NCBI GenBank assembly: GCA_010093515.1
Contig: MU001693.1
Location: 116,764-180,763 of the forward strand
DNA from: Lineolata rhizophorae
Taxonomy: Eukaryota > Ascomycota > Dothideomycetes > Lineolatales > Lineolataceae
Reading direction: 5' to 3'
Length of the DNA: 64,000 bases
Shown here: piece after piece, positions 44,024 through 55,540 of the stretch
Layout of the letters: each line of letters starts with the position of its first letter
Numbering within the stretch: the stretch's first letter is position 1
Made by a program: the position numbers and the translations under genes
Notes under the pieces: generated by a model
Told to the model about the DNA's origin: nothing
What the model saw: only the letters and a program-made list of their open reading frames with translations
Database searches by the model: none

Positions 44024-46291
44024 GGCGGTAGGATCAGGGCGTGAATGTGGGGTTGGTTTGAGTGATTAGGGGCGGCCGATAGGTGGACTGTGGGGTCGGG
44101 TAGTTATCGGAAGGCCCTAGTGATCGTCGAGTGAAGGGAGATCGACAGGAGGCTTCACTTGGGAGTGGAAGAAGCACGGGAACGACACAAGTTGTTCACT
44201 TGAGAGTGAGGACGAGATGGAGTAGGAGAGGGAGGGCTTGGGAAGGTCGTGGAGAAGGGAAGCAGGCGAAAGGAGAGAGATATATGTCGAAAGGAACGAC
44301 GGGCGTGTGAAATTGAAGTAATCTTGAGTGTTTTGGATCAAGGGCAGAAGAGCGCCGCAATATAACTTCACTGGGTCGGGGCGAGTAAATCTCGGCGGGC
44401 AAAGTTCAGTGGCGACATGGGGCTCATGGGTCCTTTTTGTATACATTTGGCGGGCAGCAAGGGAGACGGGAGGGAACGCCGGCATGGTTCCTTGACATGT
44501 GCCCAGGGCGCCTGGACCGGGCAGCCAATTGCCCCAGTGGCCACAGTAACCGAAGTCGCACGGCGCAAGCTGATGGTGGAGAGGGCTCTGGCCACTGGCG
44601 GGCCGGTCTCGAAGCTTGGCGGGTGCCGCTGGGCCCGCCCACGCCCGCCGACGCGCAACGCCCGGCGCGCGCCGTCCTGCCACCCGGCGCCCCCGGCCTC
44701 TGCGGCGCCGTGCGGGTGCTCGCTGTCCTGGGGCCTGCGCCGCCGGGAAAACGCCCACCCCTCTGTCTGGAACCGGCTGTCTAGGCGAGCTAAGTAGGCG
44801 AGCGCGGCGTTTCCACGGCCTCCCATCCACCGGAACCTCCCTAGGTACTCTTATGTATACCTACCCACATGTAGGTGCGGTCGGCGACCTTGGCTGAAGT
44901 CCACCGAGAGGCGCTCCGCCTAGACCGCGGCGGCGCCGTCACTCGTGCCAATTCGTGCCGTCATTCATCTCCTCTGTCCGGCTTCGTTCCGGGTGGACCT
45001 GAGCTCCACGTTGCTGTAGCGTGAAAGTCTGTTGTCGGCTGTAGGTGTGTAGGTCAGCTCGGTGGATTTCCTCCGTGCCCCAAAGACACAGATCGATCTG
45101 CCTGCGGCGGCGGCAAAGGGTCGAACCGCCTTCTTCCAGGTTCCCCCCCGGGTGACCCGTCAGGCCTGCCAAGGTGCCGCGGCGGATATGACTCCTGCAA
45201 CACGGCAATTGGGCAGCAGGGGAGTGACGACGGGAAAAATCAGGTCGTCTGCTTAGAACGGCGGCGGGCAGTGGCAAGACCTGCAAGGACGACGATAGCT
45301 GCCGGAACGGGGCGTGTGATTGCTCGCGAGGCAGAGAGGCTGTGCGGCCTCCCACGCGGCGTCGACGCGAAGGACCAACAGACGGCGTTCGGCGGCGAGG
45401 GGTAAGCGCCGAGGCATTTGAGCAGCCGGAGCCACCGACCCCGCATGAACCCTACTCGCAGCGACGGGAAGGCAGGCGCGCCCACTTCCCGCCATTGCAT
45501 CAGAAACCCGAGCCGGCCCTCTCTGGACGCTAGGTGCGCAGAGGAAGGCCGAGAAGGCGCGTGGACATCCCTGGTTAGCTGGGTGCTGCCGTGCCGGAGG
45601 TTGGGCCCCATGGAGGGTCGACTGGAGTCTTTCTAAGCTAGGTAGGTCTGTATGCACGGAGGTAGCCTGCAGGCACGCGCTCGTCGTATGTACCAGGTTA
45701 GGCGGTGCCCCGTCGCCGACGACCGTTATCGATAGCTGCAGGACGGGGGGGTGCGGATCCCGACCGGCCGGTCGGGTTGCCGCGGCCCCGAGAACGGCCG
45801 TTCCCTGGACACGAAAGTGCTGGGCTCGCTGCAGAGCGCGGTGCCGGCTGCCCCGGCGGGACAAGCTTCCGCCGCGGAACCGCTTGGCGCCGCGCCTCGC
45901 CCCCGGCGGAGCCCCGCGGCGGGGCGGACCAGGCGGCGTCATTAGGTACCGGAATGGCCAACAGCACTCTACGTAGTAGCCACCTCTCTGCTGTGGTGAA
46001 GCTTTCCGGTTGTCCGCACGTGTTGTAAAACGCTGCAACGTACCATCAAGTTTGACTCTGCTACAGCGCCAGTCTGCATTCACGGCTACCTGCACTGATC
46101 TGTGCCGCGCCTTGCCGCATTGTTGCTATTTTCTTTGTCGCTCTCCTTCCTGAAACTCCGCTGCCACCGGGGGCGAGACCAGCGCCCACTTCGTCATCTG
46201 TTGTCAGCACCTCACCACCATCAACAGGTCGATCGGCCGAGCGCCCGCCGCGGCATTACCCAAAACTTCTCGTCATCATTCATCTATCTAA
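44024..46291. other. Divergent intergenic region between BTB and DOA1 genes
   Basis: No supported gene. GC-rich in 44500-44950 and 45100-45950. It contains the promoters of both flanking genes. Confidence 0.45.
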
Positions 46292-48854
46292 ATGGGAGAT
46301 TTCAAGTTGTCGGCCTCTTTGGAGGGTCACGAAGACGATGTACGTGCCGATCTAATTTTAATTGCTGGAAACTCCCGCAAAAATTAGTGCAGCCCCTGTT
46401 CTCCTGCCAGTGATGCGCCACCGAGCTTTGGCACAGGCTAACGAGCGAGTTCTTTGTAGGTCCGGGCTGTCGCATTCCCTCACGCCTCCTTCGTCCTCTC
46501 TGCCTCAAGAGATGCGACCGTCCGGTTATGGAAACAGTTGTCTTCAAGCCCGCCGTCCTACGACAACACGCTGATCTCCCATGGCACCTCCTTCGTAAAT
46601 TCCCTAGCCTACGTTCCACCGTCCTCCGACTTCCCTGATGGCCTGGTCGTCTCCGGGGGTAAGGATGCGATAATAGAAGCGCGCGCGCCGGGGAAACCTC
46701 CCCACGACAATGCGGATGGGCTTCTACTCGGCCACTCGGCCAACGTCTGCTCCCTCAACATCGGCGAAGATGGGCGCACAATCGTCAGTGGCGGATGGGA
46801 TGCGGAGGCACGAGTGTGGCAAGTAGGCCGGTGGGAGGCCACTGCGGTCTTGCAAGGGCATCAAGGCAGCGTTTGGGCGGTCCTGGCATACGATCGGGAA
46901 ACGATCATCACGGGTACGTTTGCGACGCCGCCGGTCGGAACGCGGTAGCACAATAGTCACACAGCGGCGCTGACGCTTCACCATTCTAGGCTGCGCCGAC
47001 AAGCTAATCCGCGTGTTTCACCCTTCTGGCAAGCTTCTGCGTACGATCAAAGGCGGCCCTGACGTCGTCCGAGCCTTATGCAAGATGCCGCAGGGGCATC
47101 CGTCCGGGGCGCAGTTTGCGTCGGCTGGGAACGATGCCGTGATACGCTTTTGGACGCTCGAGGGCCACCAGATAGCGGAGTTGTACGGACACGAAAGCTT
47201 TATCTACTCATTGGCCGTCCTCCCATCGGGAGAGCTTGTGAGCTCGTCGGAGGATCGCACGGCTCGTGTTTGGAAGGCCGATCAGTGCATCCAGACCATA
47301 ACGCATCCAGCCATATCGGTATGGTCTGTAGCGGCATGTGCCGACAATGGCGACATCGTCACCGGAGCTAGCGACCGCGTTGTGCGAGTTTTTAGCCGCG
47401 CTTCAGACCGGCAGGCAGATCCCGACTCGATACAGCAGTTTGAGAATTCGGTCAAGTCGTCGTCCATACCACAACAGCAAGTCGGAAACATCAACAAAGA
47501 AAAGCTTCCTGGACCGGAGTTCATTCACCAGAAGTCCGGCACCAAGGAAGGTCAGGTGCAGATGATCCGCGAACCCAACGGCAACATTGCTGCATATCAG
47601 TGGTCTATGACGGGTCAGCAGTGGATTAACGTGGGCACTGTGGTCGATGCGGCAGGGAGTTCCGGGAAGAAGATTACTTACAATGGGCAAGACTACGACT
47701 ATGTCTTTGACGTTGACATTGAAGACGGCAAGCCGCCGTTGAAACTGCCCTACAATCTCTCCCAGAATCCCTACGAAGTTGCTCGAAAATTCATCGCAGA
47801 CAACGAGCTACCAGTCACTTACCTAGACCAGGTTGCGAACTTCATCGTAACCAATACGCAGGGCGCAACGCTGGGGCAGTCGCAGACCCAAGCGCCTGGC
47901 TCCGACCCTTGGGGTACCGAGTCCCGGTACCGGCCCGGCGAAGTGGATGCTCCGTCTGGACCTCCGCCGGCTGCGTCACGGCCCAAGGCACTTCCGCAGA
48001 CCCAGTATCTTAGCATCGCGACGGCCAATTTAAAGACAATCTCCAAGAAGATTGCGGAGCTGAACTCACAGCTGGTGGATCAGGGCCGCAAGGACCTGGC
48101 TCTCAACCCGCATAATCTGTCAGTGCTCGACGCGCTGGCAAAACAGCTTGATCAAGCGCAAGCGTCGGCCGAGGCGGCAAAATCTCCCGCAAACCCAGAT
48201 GGTATCGACCTTGCGCTCCGGATTGCTACGAGCTGGCCGCCTGACAACCGTCTCCCTGGGCTCGACCTGCTCCGCCTACTTGCGACGTCCCCCACGCTCG
48301 CCGCACACACCAGCTCCGACGAGGATACCATAGTAGACATACTCGCCAAATCGGGCGTCTTCGAGGCCACGGCACCAACGAACAACACCATGCTCGCAGT
48401 CCGCGTCCTCGCCAACTTGTTCACGACGAACGAAGGGCGCCTGCTCGTCGACGGGTCCTTTGAGCAGGTGCGCGCCGCGCTCAAGCCCCACATCGACGCG
48501 GCCGCCGACGGCAAGGTGCCTAACCGCAACCTAGCCATCGCGCTCGCGACGCTCTACATCAACTACGCGGTGCTGGCGGTAGAGGCGGCGACAGGGGGCG
48601 GCGACGAAGCGGACCGCCCTCTCGAGCTGCTCGAGGACCTGGTGTCGCTGCTCAAAGGCTGCGGCGACGCCGAAGCGCTGTACCGCGCGCTCGTGGGCGC
48701 GGGAACAGCTCTCAGCACGGGCGACCTGGTGCGCGCGGCGGCGCGCGAGGTGCTTGGGCTGCCGGACGTGGTTGGCCGGGCCGAGCGTGTCGGCAAGGAG
48801 GGCAGGATCAAGGGCGTCGCGGCTGAGATTAGAGACATTCTCAAGGAGGAATAG
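46292..48854 (+). CDS. DOA1: Doa1/Ufd3/PLAA: WD40-PFU-PUL ubiquitin-binding Cdc48 adaptor
   Basis: Three exons, 46292-46339, 46460-46913 and 46990-48854, give 788 residues. Introns start GTACGT and end TAG. The seven-bladed WD40 propeller covers about residues 1-300 (LEGHEDDVRAVAFPHASFVL; DGRTIVSGGWDAEARVWQVG; SGELVSSSEDRTARVWKADQ). The PFU ubiquitin-binding domain is at about residues 358-458 (IREPNGNIAAYQWSMTGQQW to LDQVANFIVTNTQG). The PUL domain, an Armadillo-like Cdc48-binding module, runs from about residue 506 to the end (LLRLLATSP, LVDGSFEQVRAAL, GLPDVVGRAERVGKEGRIKG). Doa1 keeps ubiquitin levels up and links ubiquitylated substrates to Cdc48, including mitochondrial protein degradation and endosomal sorting. 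Length is close to yeast (715) and human (795). Confidence 0.96.
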
Positions 48855-50099
48855 AGTACGTAGAAAACAAGAGGGCTCAGGGCACTGCGGATTGGCGGCT
48901 GGGTAGGCTGCTGTGGGCCTGCAGAGTATCTATCCCTAGAGCGGGTCTGGGCCAACGAGCGGTCTTGCAGTGTCAAATGTTGCTTTTGCTTGGCCTTATC
49001 AGCGAGCGCGGTGGATACTAGTAGGGTTTAAACAGTGAGGCAGGCGAGACATACTCCGTACTGGCGCCTTGTTGGCGCTTCACACAATATTCTTGTTCGG
49101 ATTACCTGCATCGGTAGGAGGTCTACCGAGGTAGATGATAACGATTGAAATCCGAATTATGCAGGGTTGAATTACAGTCACATTCTTACCACCAGCCCTT
49201 CTCAACTCTCGCCGGAGTGGAAGAAGCATGACGTCTTGTGCCCAAATCTGTCGAGCCCATGCCGCGATCTTCTTGGCCTCTAATGCGGTCCGCAGCATCT
49301 GACCGGCGAACAATATAATAAGGTTGGTACGGAATATCTGCCCACGAAAACGTAGTAAAACAGGCACGCGCACCATCAACGAAGTTGGGAGCACGATCGC
49401 ATCTACCGCGTCTTGATTGGAGTCTGAGCCAGATGCCGGCTCGTCTTTACCCCGGCCTTACCCCTTTGGCCTGAACGTCGTCTCCGCCACTCGCGTTGGG
49501 CCCGTAGGCCGCTGTAGCAGATCTCGACGGATACAACTAGGCACATACGTACGCCGGTGGAGAACTGGGTCGTGCATGGTCCCCGGCTTCCAACTGCGGC
49601 GGGAAGTGAATCGGGCTGCGCTCGCAGGCAGGCGCCAGGGACGCCGAGGCACCCTGAACATCGCGTCGCGCGAAGGCGCAAATCCCCACGACTTGCCGCC
49701 GTTTCGACGGTAGGTAGTACTCGCCTAGCGCTCGTTGCAAGACGTACGTAATAGGTACATATGCAGGAAACTCCGGGCCTTGACTGGTCGAAGAGGCGGG
49801 GGGGGTGCGCATAGGCTTGCACGTGAGCCAAGCGCTGGTTGCTGACGGACGCCTGAATCCGGGACGCCGGGGTTATACAGGGCGCGGAGCGTGAGGGGGA
49901 CACTTGGTTGTTAGGAACTTGCTTTGGAGGCATTCGGGCCGGTTCCGGTTGGCCCGGGAGGTATTGCCGATTTTGCTAATCAGCGTTGTTGTTTTGGTTG
50001 GAGCCGGGGTCTGCCTCGCGGGCCAGAGTATGCGGTTGAGTGAGCGCGTGGAAGTCAAAGTTGCTCGCCGAGGCGATATTATGGCCGGCCGGTTTTGCA
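48855..50099. other. DOA1 3' flank
   Basis: No supported gene. A reversed TACGGAGTA motif is at 49052-49060. Confidence 0.45.
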
Positions 50100-51520
50100 A
50101 GCTTCTAAGTTAAGATGACATAGACTTACTTCAGATTTATGGTGGTAATATTTAATTTATTTGCGCCTCAACTGTTGATTGGTTAGTGGCCTCAGAGTTC
50201 ATTTGTGGGATGAAATTCTGAACTATGTTCCTGACTCATTGACGGGAATGGGATTTAGTATAGAGTCCATCGTCCGTGACACATTATTCATCGAACTTGT
50301 ACTCCAGGGGACAATATTATTTCGTTCTCGTGTAATACTCTCTTTCTGACTGATGAGTTAACGCAGGCTTCGAAGGTTAAGAACAAATAAAAAGGTGACA
50401 TATATTGTTAATCATTTCTACCTCATTCATAATTTGATCAACGTTCCCAACCTTTCCTTTTAGCAATAGACCTGTTGAACTATACACAAACTTGTTTTCG
50501 GGACCAGAAACTCTCGTATTAACCGCTAGCATCTATGACGCAGGAACGCTATGATAGAACTATAGGATGGCCAATGCCAACCACACACCTTTTTGAAGCG
50601 TAAACATTAAAAAGCAAATATCATCTTCTAAATGACTCAATTTGATGAATCCTTATCTTAGCTACTGCGTCCTTCTAGCTTCAGACTTAATTGCTTATTC
50701 ACGTGTGGAGAATGGTTTAAATGTTGAGTCTAACCCTACAGGAGGCCCTACCATACTCCACCGGTAAAATCCAAAAACTTTGCAACCGGCGTGGCCAGTT
50801 TTCGGAGACTTGAGCGATCTTAGTTTGATGTAGGAAATTGTTTGGAATAATGAAAGCTTGCGTGGCCAATGTGCGAATTTGAACACATCATGATTCATTC
50901 TACTTGGACACAATTAAGTGATATGCATGTTGCGACCAGTGTGGTAGCTGTTCTCACTGAAACGCGGTGCTAGATATCTTACTGTCCTTAGTTATCGCTT
51001 CCAAATCCACTATGCGCAAAGATACAAATGTATTTCATCAAGACTTCGTCCGAACGCTCTTGTACATATAGCTTGCGCAACCGGGGAGGCCGACTTCATT
51101 GTTCGACCTTTTCTGTAGTTGCTTTTAGTAAATAGCTGTAGATAATAACTCCTGTGGTTATAAATCAGTCCTTGTGCTAATTCAAAGTTCAAATGTAAAC
51201 TGCTTCCTAGCTGTACCATCTTAGCAATTTACAATGCTACATAGTTGACGCTGCTATTATAACTTGAAACTCCTGGTAAAACTTCATAAAGCTTCATTTT
51301 CGTACTCCTTTTGAGTTCTCCGTAGTGGTGAATAATGCCTTAGTGTGACTTGGTTACATGTCTAATTATTGGTGTCGAGTGGACTGAAGCTTATATTAAG
51401 AGAGAAGTACACTTTTGGCGTTACCTACTATAACAGATAACCAAATGGCTAGTTTTAGTCTTAGATATTAGCATAGAAAAGTATTTATACAGCCGGTGGG
51501 TAGTCAACACCAATTGCCAG
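50100..51520. other. AT-rich island without intact genes
   Basis: The base composition drops sharply: sampled lines have about 28-33% GC, against about 60% in nearby genes. Frames are short and without motifs. This is what a decayed or RIP-mutated element looks like in filamentous ascomycetes, but no transposon domain or terminal repeat could be recognised. Confidence 0.55.
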
Positions 51521-51594
51521 CGAACGGAGAGGTGACTTTACACCGCACTTCAGACCAGCGTCATATATGCTTTCCTCCAACTGACTTTTTCCGC

Positions 51595-52892
51595 CTAGAG
51601 CATTCCCCTCCTCCACGCCTTTTCTGCCAACCTCTCAATCTCGGCCGGCTCCACGGGCCCCTTCACGCCCTCTTCCTCCAAAGCCTCCACCACCGCATCC
51701 GCCACCACATCCGCCTTCAACGGTTTCGCTACCGCCGCGCCACCAATCGAGGTGAAAATCCCGCCCAGGAGCCCATTAATCCCGGCCGCGACGCCCGCAC
51801 CGGCCGCCATCGGCAGCGTGAACGCGCGACTGTTATCATACAAGAACGGCGGGCGGAAGAAGACGGCGCGCATGTCCGGGAAGCGCTCAGCGATGAGGGC
51901 CTCGGCCTCGCGCTTGGTCGTGATGTAGCGGTGCGGCAGGATGGGCGCGCCGCCGACGGCCGAGACGTAGCCGAACGTCTTGACGCGCGCCTTGGACGAC
52001 GCCAGCGCGAGCGCCAGCGCCGTGTCCCGGTTCATGAGCTCGTACGTGAGCTGCGCGTCCGGCTCGCCGGGGCGGAGCCGCGGAAATCCTTGGCCTACAT
52101 CCTTGGTTTCCGCCTGCGAGGTGGCTTCGGCGGCGGAGCCGCTGTCCGGCACGTCGGAGGTGGAAGGCGCATCCGACGGCGGTACCTTGTCTAACGGGTT
52201 GGTTGCGGCGCCTTTCTTGTTGGCAGAAAAGGCACGGCGGAGGCCGGAGATGGGCGATTCGCGGCCCTGCACTACGCCCTTGTAGTCGGCTTCCAGGAGG
52301 ATGCCCATGGAGTGGATAACGGCAGTAGCTCCAGTTAAGTGATGGCTATAGCTGTTGGGATCCATCATGTCGCCTTTCGCCCAGTCGACTTTGATGGACC
52401 ATGACGGAGCGGTAGAAGAAGACGTTATTGCTGACCAATTGGGGTTGCCGGAACGGCTACAATCAAAATATTAGCGTTTATCGGTGGATTGATGTCGGGG
52501 CTTAACCCGCACGTGCCCCCGAACGGTCGGTACCACGAGGCGTGCTTAACTACACATGAAGTTGGCGAGGAAAGTATGGATTGATATCGCAAGTATCTAT
52601 GTTTGCGCGCATACCTTAGGGATGTGACGTCCCAGCCTCTGGATGCGCCTGCCCTGCAAATTCGGCTACCTGAAGTGAAATCAAATTAGCTCCTTAGTTT
52701 GCACGTTTCAGTCTTTTCTTGGGCTTAAGTTTGCTCCTTCCTCCTCATCTTCATAGATTATTCAACCACAGCGTCGTGGTCTATCAACGCATAGGTTTCT
52801 TTGTTGTAGCCGTGCCCGAGAGCTCTAGGCACGCACTCACCTAGAAATCCCGTCCCGCCGCAGACGACTAGCTTCTTGCTTGCCGCCGTCAT
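51595..52892 (-). CDS. COQ11: Coq11-like NAD(P)-binding protein, coenzyme Q biosynthesis
   Basis: Three exons, 52892-52841, 52669-52615 and 52456-51595, give 322 residues with closing phases; donors are GTGAGT and GTATGC. The N-terminus KKLVVCGGTGFLGSRICRAG is an extended-SDR Rossmann fold, followed by WDVTSLSRSGNPNW and VDWAKGDMMDPNSY. HRYITTKREAE holds the YxxxK pair, and VFFRPPFLYDNSR is typical of fungal homologues of yeast YLR290C/Coq11, a protein of the mitochondrial CoQ synthome. The middle carries a low-complexity insert of about 60 residues (NKKGAATNPLDKVPPSD through SQAETKDVGQG) that splits the fold. A Rossmann protein related to complex I subunit NDUFA9 is the main alternative. Confidence 0.85.
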
Positions 52893-53642
52893 CCTGAGTC
52901 CCACAATCCGTCTGCACCTCGGAAACCGAGTTTCTGCTATTGAACTGAAATTTCCTGGCGTTCGCGTAGGTAGGGCTGTAGTTCACCAAAGGAGGTTGTC
53001 GTGCGTCGCCGACAACACGGTCACGCCGGAAATCTATGATGCGCCGGTGGAGCTAACACGCGGGATCGACACAGGGATCAGGCAAACGAGCCAATCATGC
53101 TGTACAGGCGAAAGGTGCCCAACCCCCCAGCTAAGGAGCCCCCATCCCACGATAAAATCCGCGGAATACAATCTGTGCATGGCCCGAGAACCGAGACCGA
53201 TGCTAACAATTTGCACCAGAATGCGTCTCACGATACTGGCAGCGATGAGTCTGGCTACAATGATAACAGCACCTTTCTCGACGGGAGCGCCGCAGAATCT
53301 TCCCGTACCGAAGTCCCTGCAACCGGGGCGACCAAGAAAAAGCACGTGACTTGGGCCGACGACGTCCAAGATCCGCCCGAGCCGTCCCTTGCCTCTTCGA
53401 AGCCCGCCCAGACACGTTCTGGTAGGAGAGGGAAAAAACCTAAGAAGTTACTGGACGAGCTCCAGGCCGCCCAAGAAGGTACTTTGTGGATCCAGAAAAA
53501 TTTTGTCGATGGCGGAGTAGACTTTGCCAAGCTTGCCATTTTGTACAATATCTCCTGTTGTGCTGGTTGCGTCTTGTGCTATTAGGGGTTTTGCTTCGGA
53601 AAGTGTTCGCAGTAGGCTAACGAGGTTCCTCTTCTTCTCGTA
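52893..53642. promoter_or_regulatory. Divergent promoter region between COQ11 and YAF9
   Basis: 750 nt between two opposite start codons. Most of it is covered by one plus-strand open frame, listed separately. Confidence 0.45.
53097..53585 (+). CDS. Possible small hydrophilic protein, uncertain
   Basis: An ATG-initiated frame of 162 codons, ending 57 nt before the YAF9 start. Its composition is hydrophilic and protein-like: Ser/Asp/Asn-rich up to residue 75, then TKKKHVTWADDVQDPPEP and SGRRGKKPKKLLDELQAAQE. The last 30 residues look less natural; an intron starting GTACTT after LQAAQE is possible. I recognise no family. It sits in the only promoter space of YAF9, so it may be part of a 5' region and not a gene. 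Confidence 0.3.
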   Translation: MLYRRKVPNPPAKEPPSHDKIRGIQSVHGPRTETDANNLHQNASHDTGSDESGYNDNSTFLDGSAAESSRTEVPATGATKKKHVTWADDVQDPPEPSLASSKPAQTRSGRRGKKPKKLLDELQAAQEGTLWIQKNFVDGGVDFAKLAILYNISCCAGCVLCY

Positions 53643-54742
53643 ATGCCAGCTCCAGCAGGAACAAAGCGTGTCAAGGTACGTGGAGCTGGAGAATTTTCTT
53701 TTTTTGCCCTTGGAGCTAGAAGATAACTGTGGTCTATTGTAGGGCAAGCGCATCTCGCGCGCATTTAGTAAGGACCTCCCTTCTCCGACACGGATCCTAC
53801 AGCTGCAAAATTCAAATCAAATTCGCCACATCCTCAGAGGTGCCATTTGTTAACCCCTCGTCGCTAGTCATCGGATCCGAAGCCTGGCCACTCCCGCCAG
53901 TCGGATCTCCCCAGCGCCCGGCCAACGTCCCCGATGACCACACAACGCAATGGCGGGTGTACGTACGCGGCATGCCGGGGCAGCCCGACCTGACGACATG
54001 GCTCAAGAAGGTGCAGTTCAAGTTGTTCCACACCTACATGAACCCCCTGCGGACGGTCGACAACGCGCCCTTTGTGGTGAGCGAGACGGGCTGGGGCGGC
54101 TTCAACGTTGAGATCCGGCTGCACTTCAACCCGGCTAGCGGCGAGAAGCCGCAGTGGCGACAACATTTCTTGCAGCTAGAGCGGTACGGCTCCGACGAGG
54201 ACCGCGCCCGCCAGGAGCGCGAAGGAGTCGTCCGCTCCGAGTTCGTCGAGTGGATCGAGTTCAACGAGCCCACCGAGGCCTTCTGGGACGAGATGACTGC
54301 CGATTCCCAGTGGGCCTACCTTGACGCCGATAAGACGGCCGCGGGTCCTTCGGGCGCTAAGGGAAGCGGCGGCCGCGGTAAGGGCGCCACTTCCACCACT
54401 GGCACGTCGTTGGGAGGCGGAACTGCGGGAGTCAAGGACGGCAAGGTCAACGTTGGCAGCGGCACGCCGGCGGGCGGACCCGTCGGCGTCGACGGGATCG
54501 AGCGCACGTCGGAGTTGCCCGATAAACCGACCGACTACAACGACATCTCGTTGGCGATGGAGGCCGACGTCATGGCCATCATCCGCCAGGCCGAAGCCGA
54601 GATCGATAAGCAAATGGCCAAGGAGTTAGAGCGGAAGAAGAAGATGGATGAGGAGCTGAAGAAGCTCAAAGAAGATGGAGCGACTGTGCCGGTTGTGGAG
54701 AAGACACCAGCTACGGCCACTTCGGAGCGCAGGAGGCGCTGA
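53643..54742 (+). CDS. YAF9: YEATS-domain protein Yaf9 (NuA4 / SWR1 subunit)
   Basis: Three exons, 53643-53675, 53743-53767 and 53868-54742, give 310 residues. Introns start GTACGT and GTAAGG and end TAG. The acceptor at 53867 gives KRISRAFIIGSEAWPL, which aligns with the SRPIIYGNTA start of yeast Yaf9; an in-frame acceptor at 53837 would add ten residues. The YEATS domain (about residues 10-150) shows DDHTTQWRVYVRG, TTWLKKVQFKLFHTYMNPLR, ETGWGGFNVEIRLHF, QHFLQLERYG and IEFNEPTEAFWDEM. The aromatic and Gly residues of the acyl-lysine pocket region (TGWGGF) are kept. A Gly/Thr/Ser-rich linker follows, then a C-terminal coiled coil (EADVMAIIRQAEAEIDKQMA). Yaf9 acts in the NuA4 acetyltransferase and SWR1 H2A.Z-exchange complexes in the nucleus. 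Confidence 0.93.
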
Positions 54743-55540
54743 ATAGAAGTGGCCGGAGGGTGAGGGGATCGTGCCGAGGTTCGTGAGTTGTTCTTTATAT
54801 TACACGCAATTTTTGTCGCCCACAGCACGTCGTGGCTCATGCCTAGAATAGCTTTCCCTGTACCGTCCTAATTTTTCCACAAGATCATTCTACATATTCA
54901 CCGTCCGCTGAGATGCCACGTCCGAGCTACGTCCTTATTGAATGCTTCTAACTATGCGCAGGCCTAACATAAAAAGTATGTAACATGAATGCCTATAATC
55001 ATTGATGGCATTGCTTCGAAGCCTCGGTAGGTCCCCAAGTGCGATGAAACGTGCGTTGTAAATTGCCGTCAGGGAAAGGAGAGCGCGTTGAAAGCTCGGA
55101 GCCTCTGGAAACCAGGATCGGGCTCCTATGATGCATTTGGCAAGCAGGAAAGGACTCGAATAAGAGTTCATGGTGCTATTTTGGTTTATTCCTGGATCAT
55201 AAGAAGGGCCCCAATAGTCCCTTCATTTGCGACGCTTGATGTTGTCTCGCTTGCGTGTAACCAGACTAGCAGTCGTACGTAGTAGTTCCTAGTTGAAAAC
55301 ATTTCTAACTCCGGCTAGAGCCCGTTCAAAAGAGTTACTTTTCCACCCAGCACTTGCATGCAATCTAGCCCCAGATTGTCATCAGCCACCGAAAGAAAGG
55401 CCCCATCCTGGTAGTCAAAGATAGCTGCATGTAGGCCTTCGCAGAAGCAAACCCCTAGACTAGCCAAAGGCGGACCTAGCGACATTCCCAAGCTATTTAC
55501 ATGTCACATGTCATTTATGAAGCGTTCACGCACCAGTCGG
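54743..55540. other. Convergent intergenic region between YAF9 and the P450 gene
   Basis: 3' flanks only. Balanced composition; no gene supported. Confidence 0.5.
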
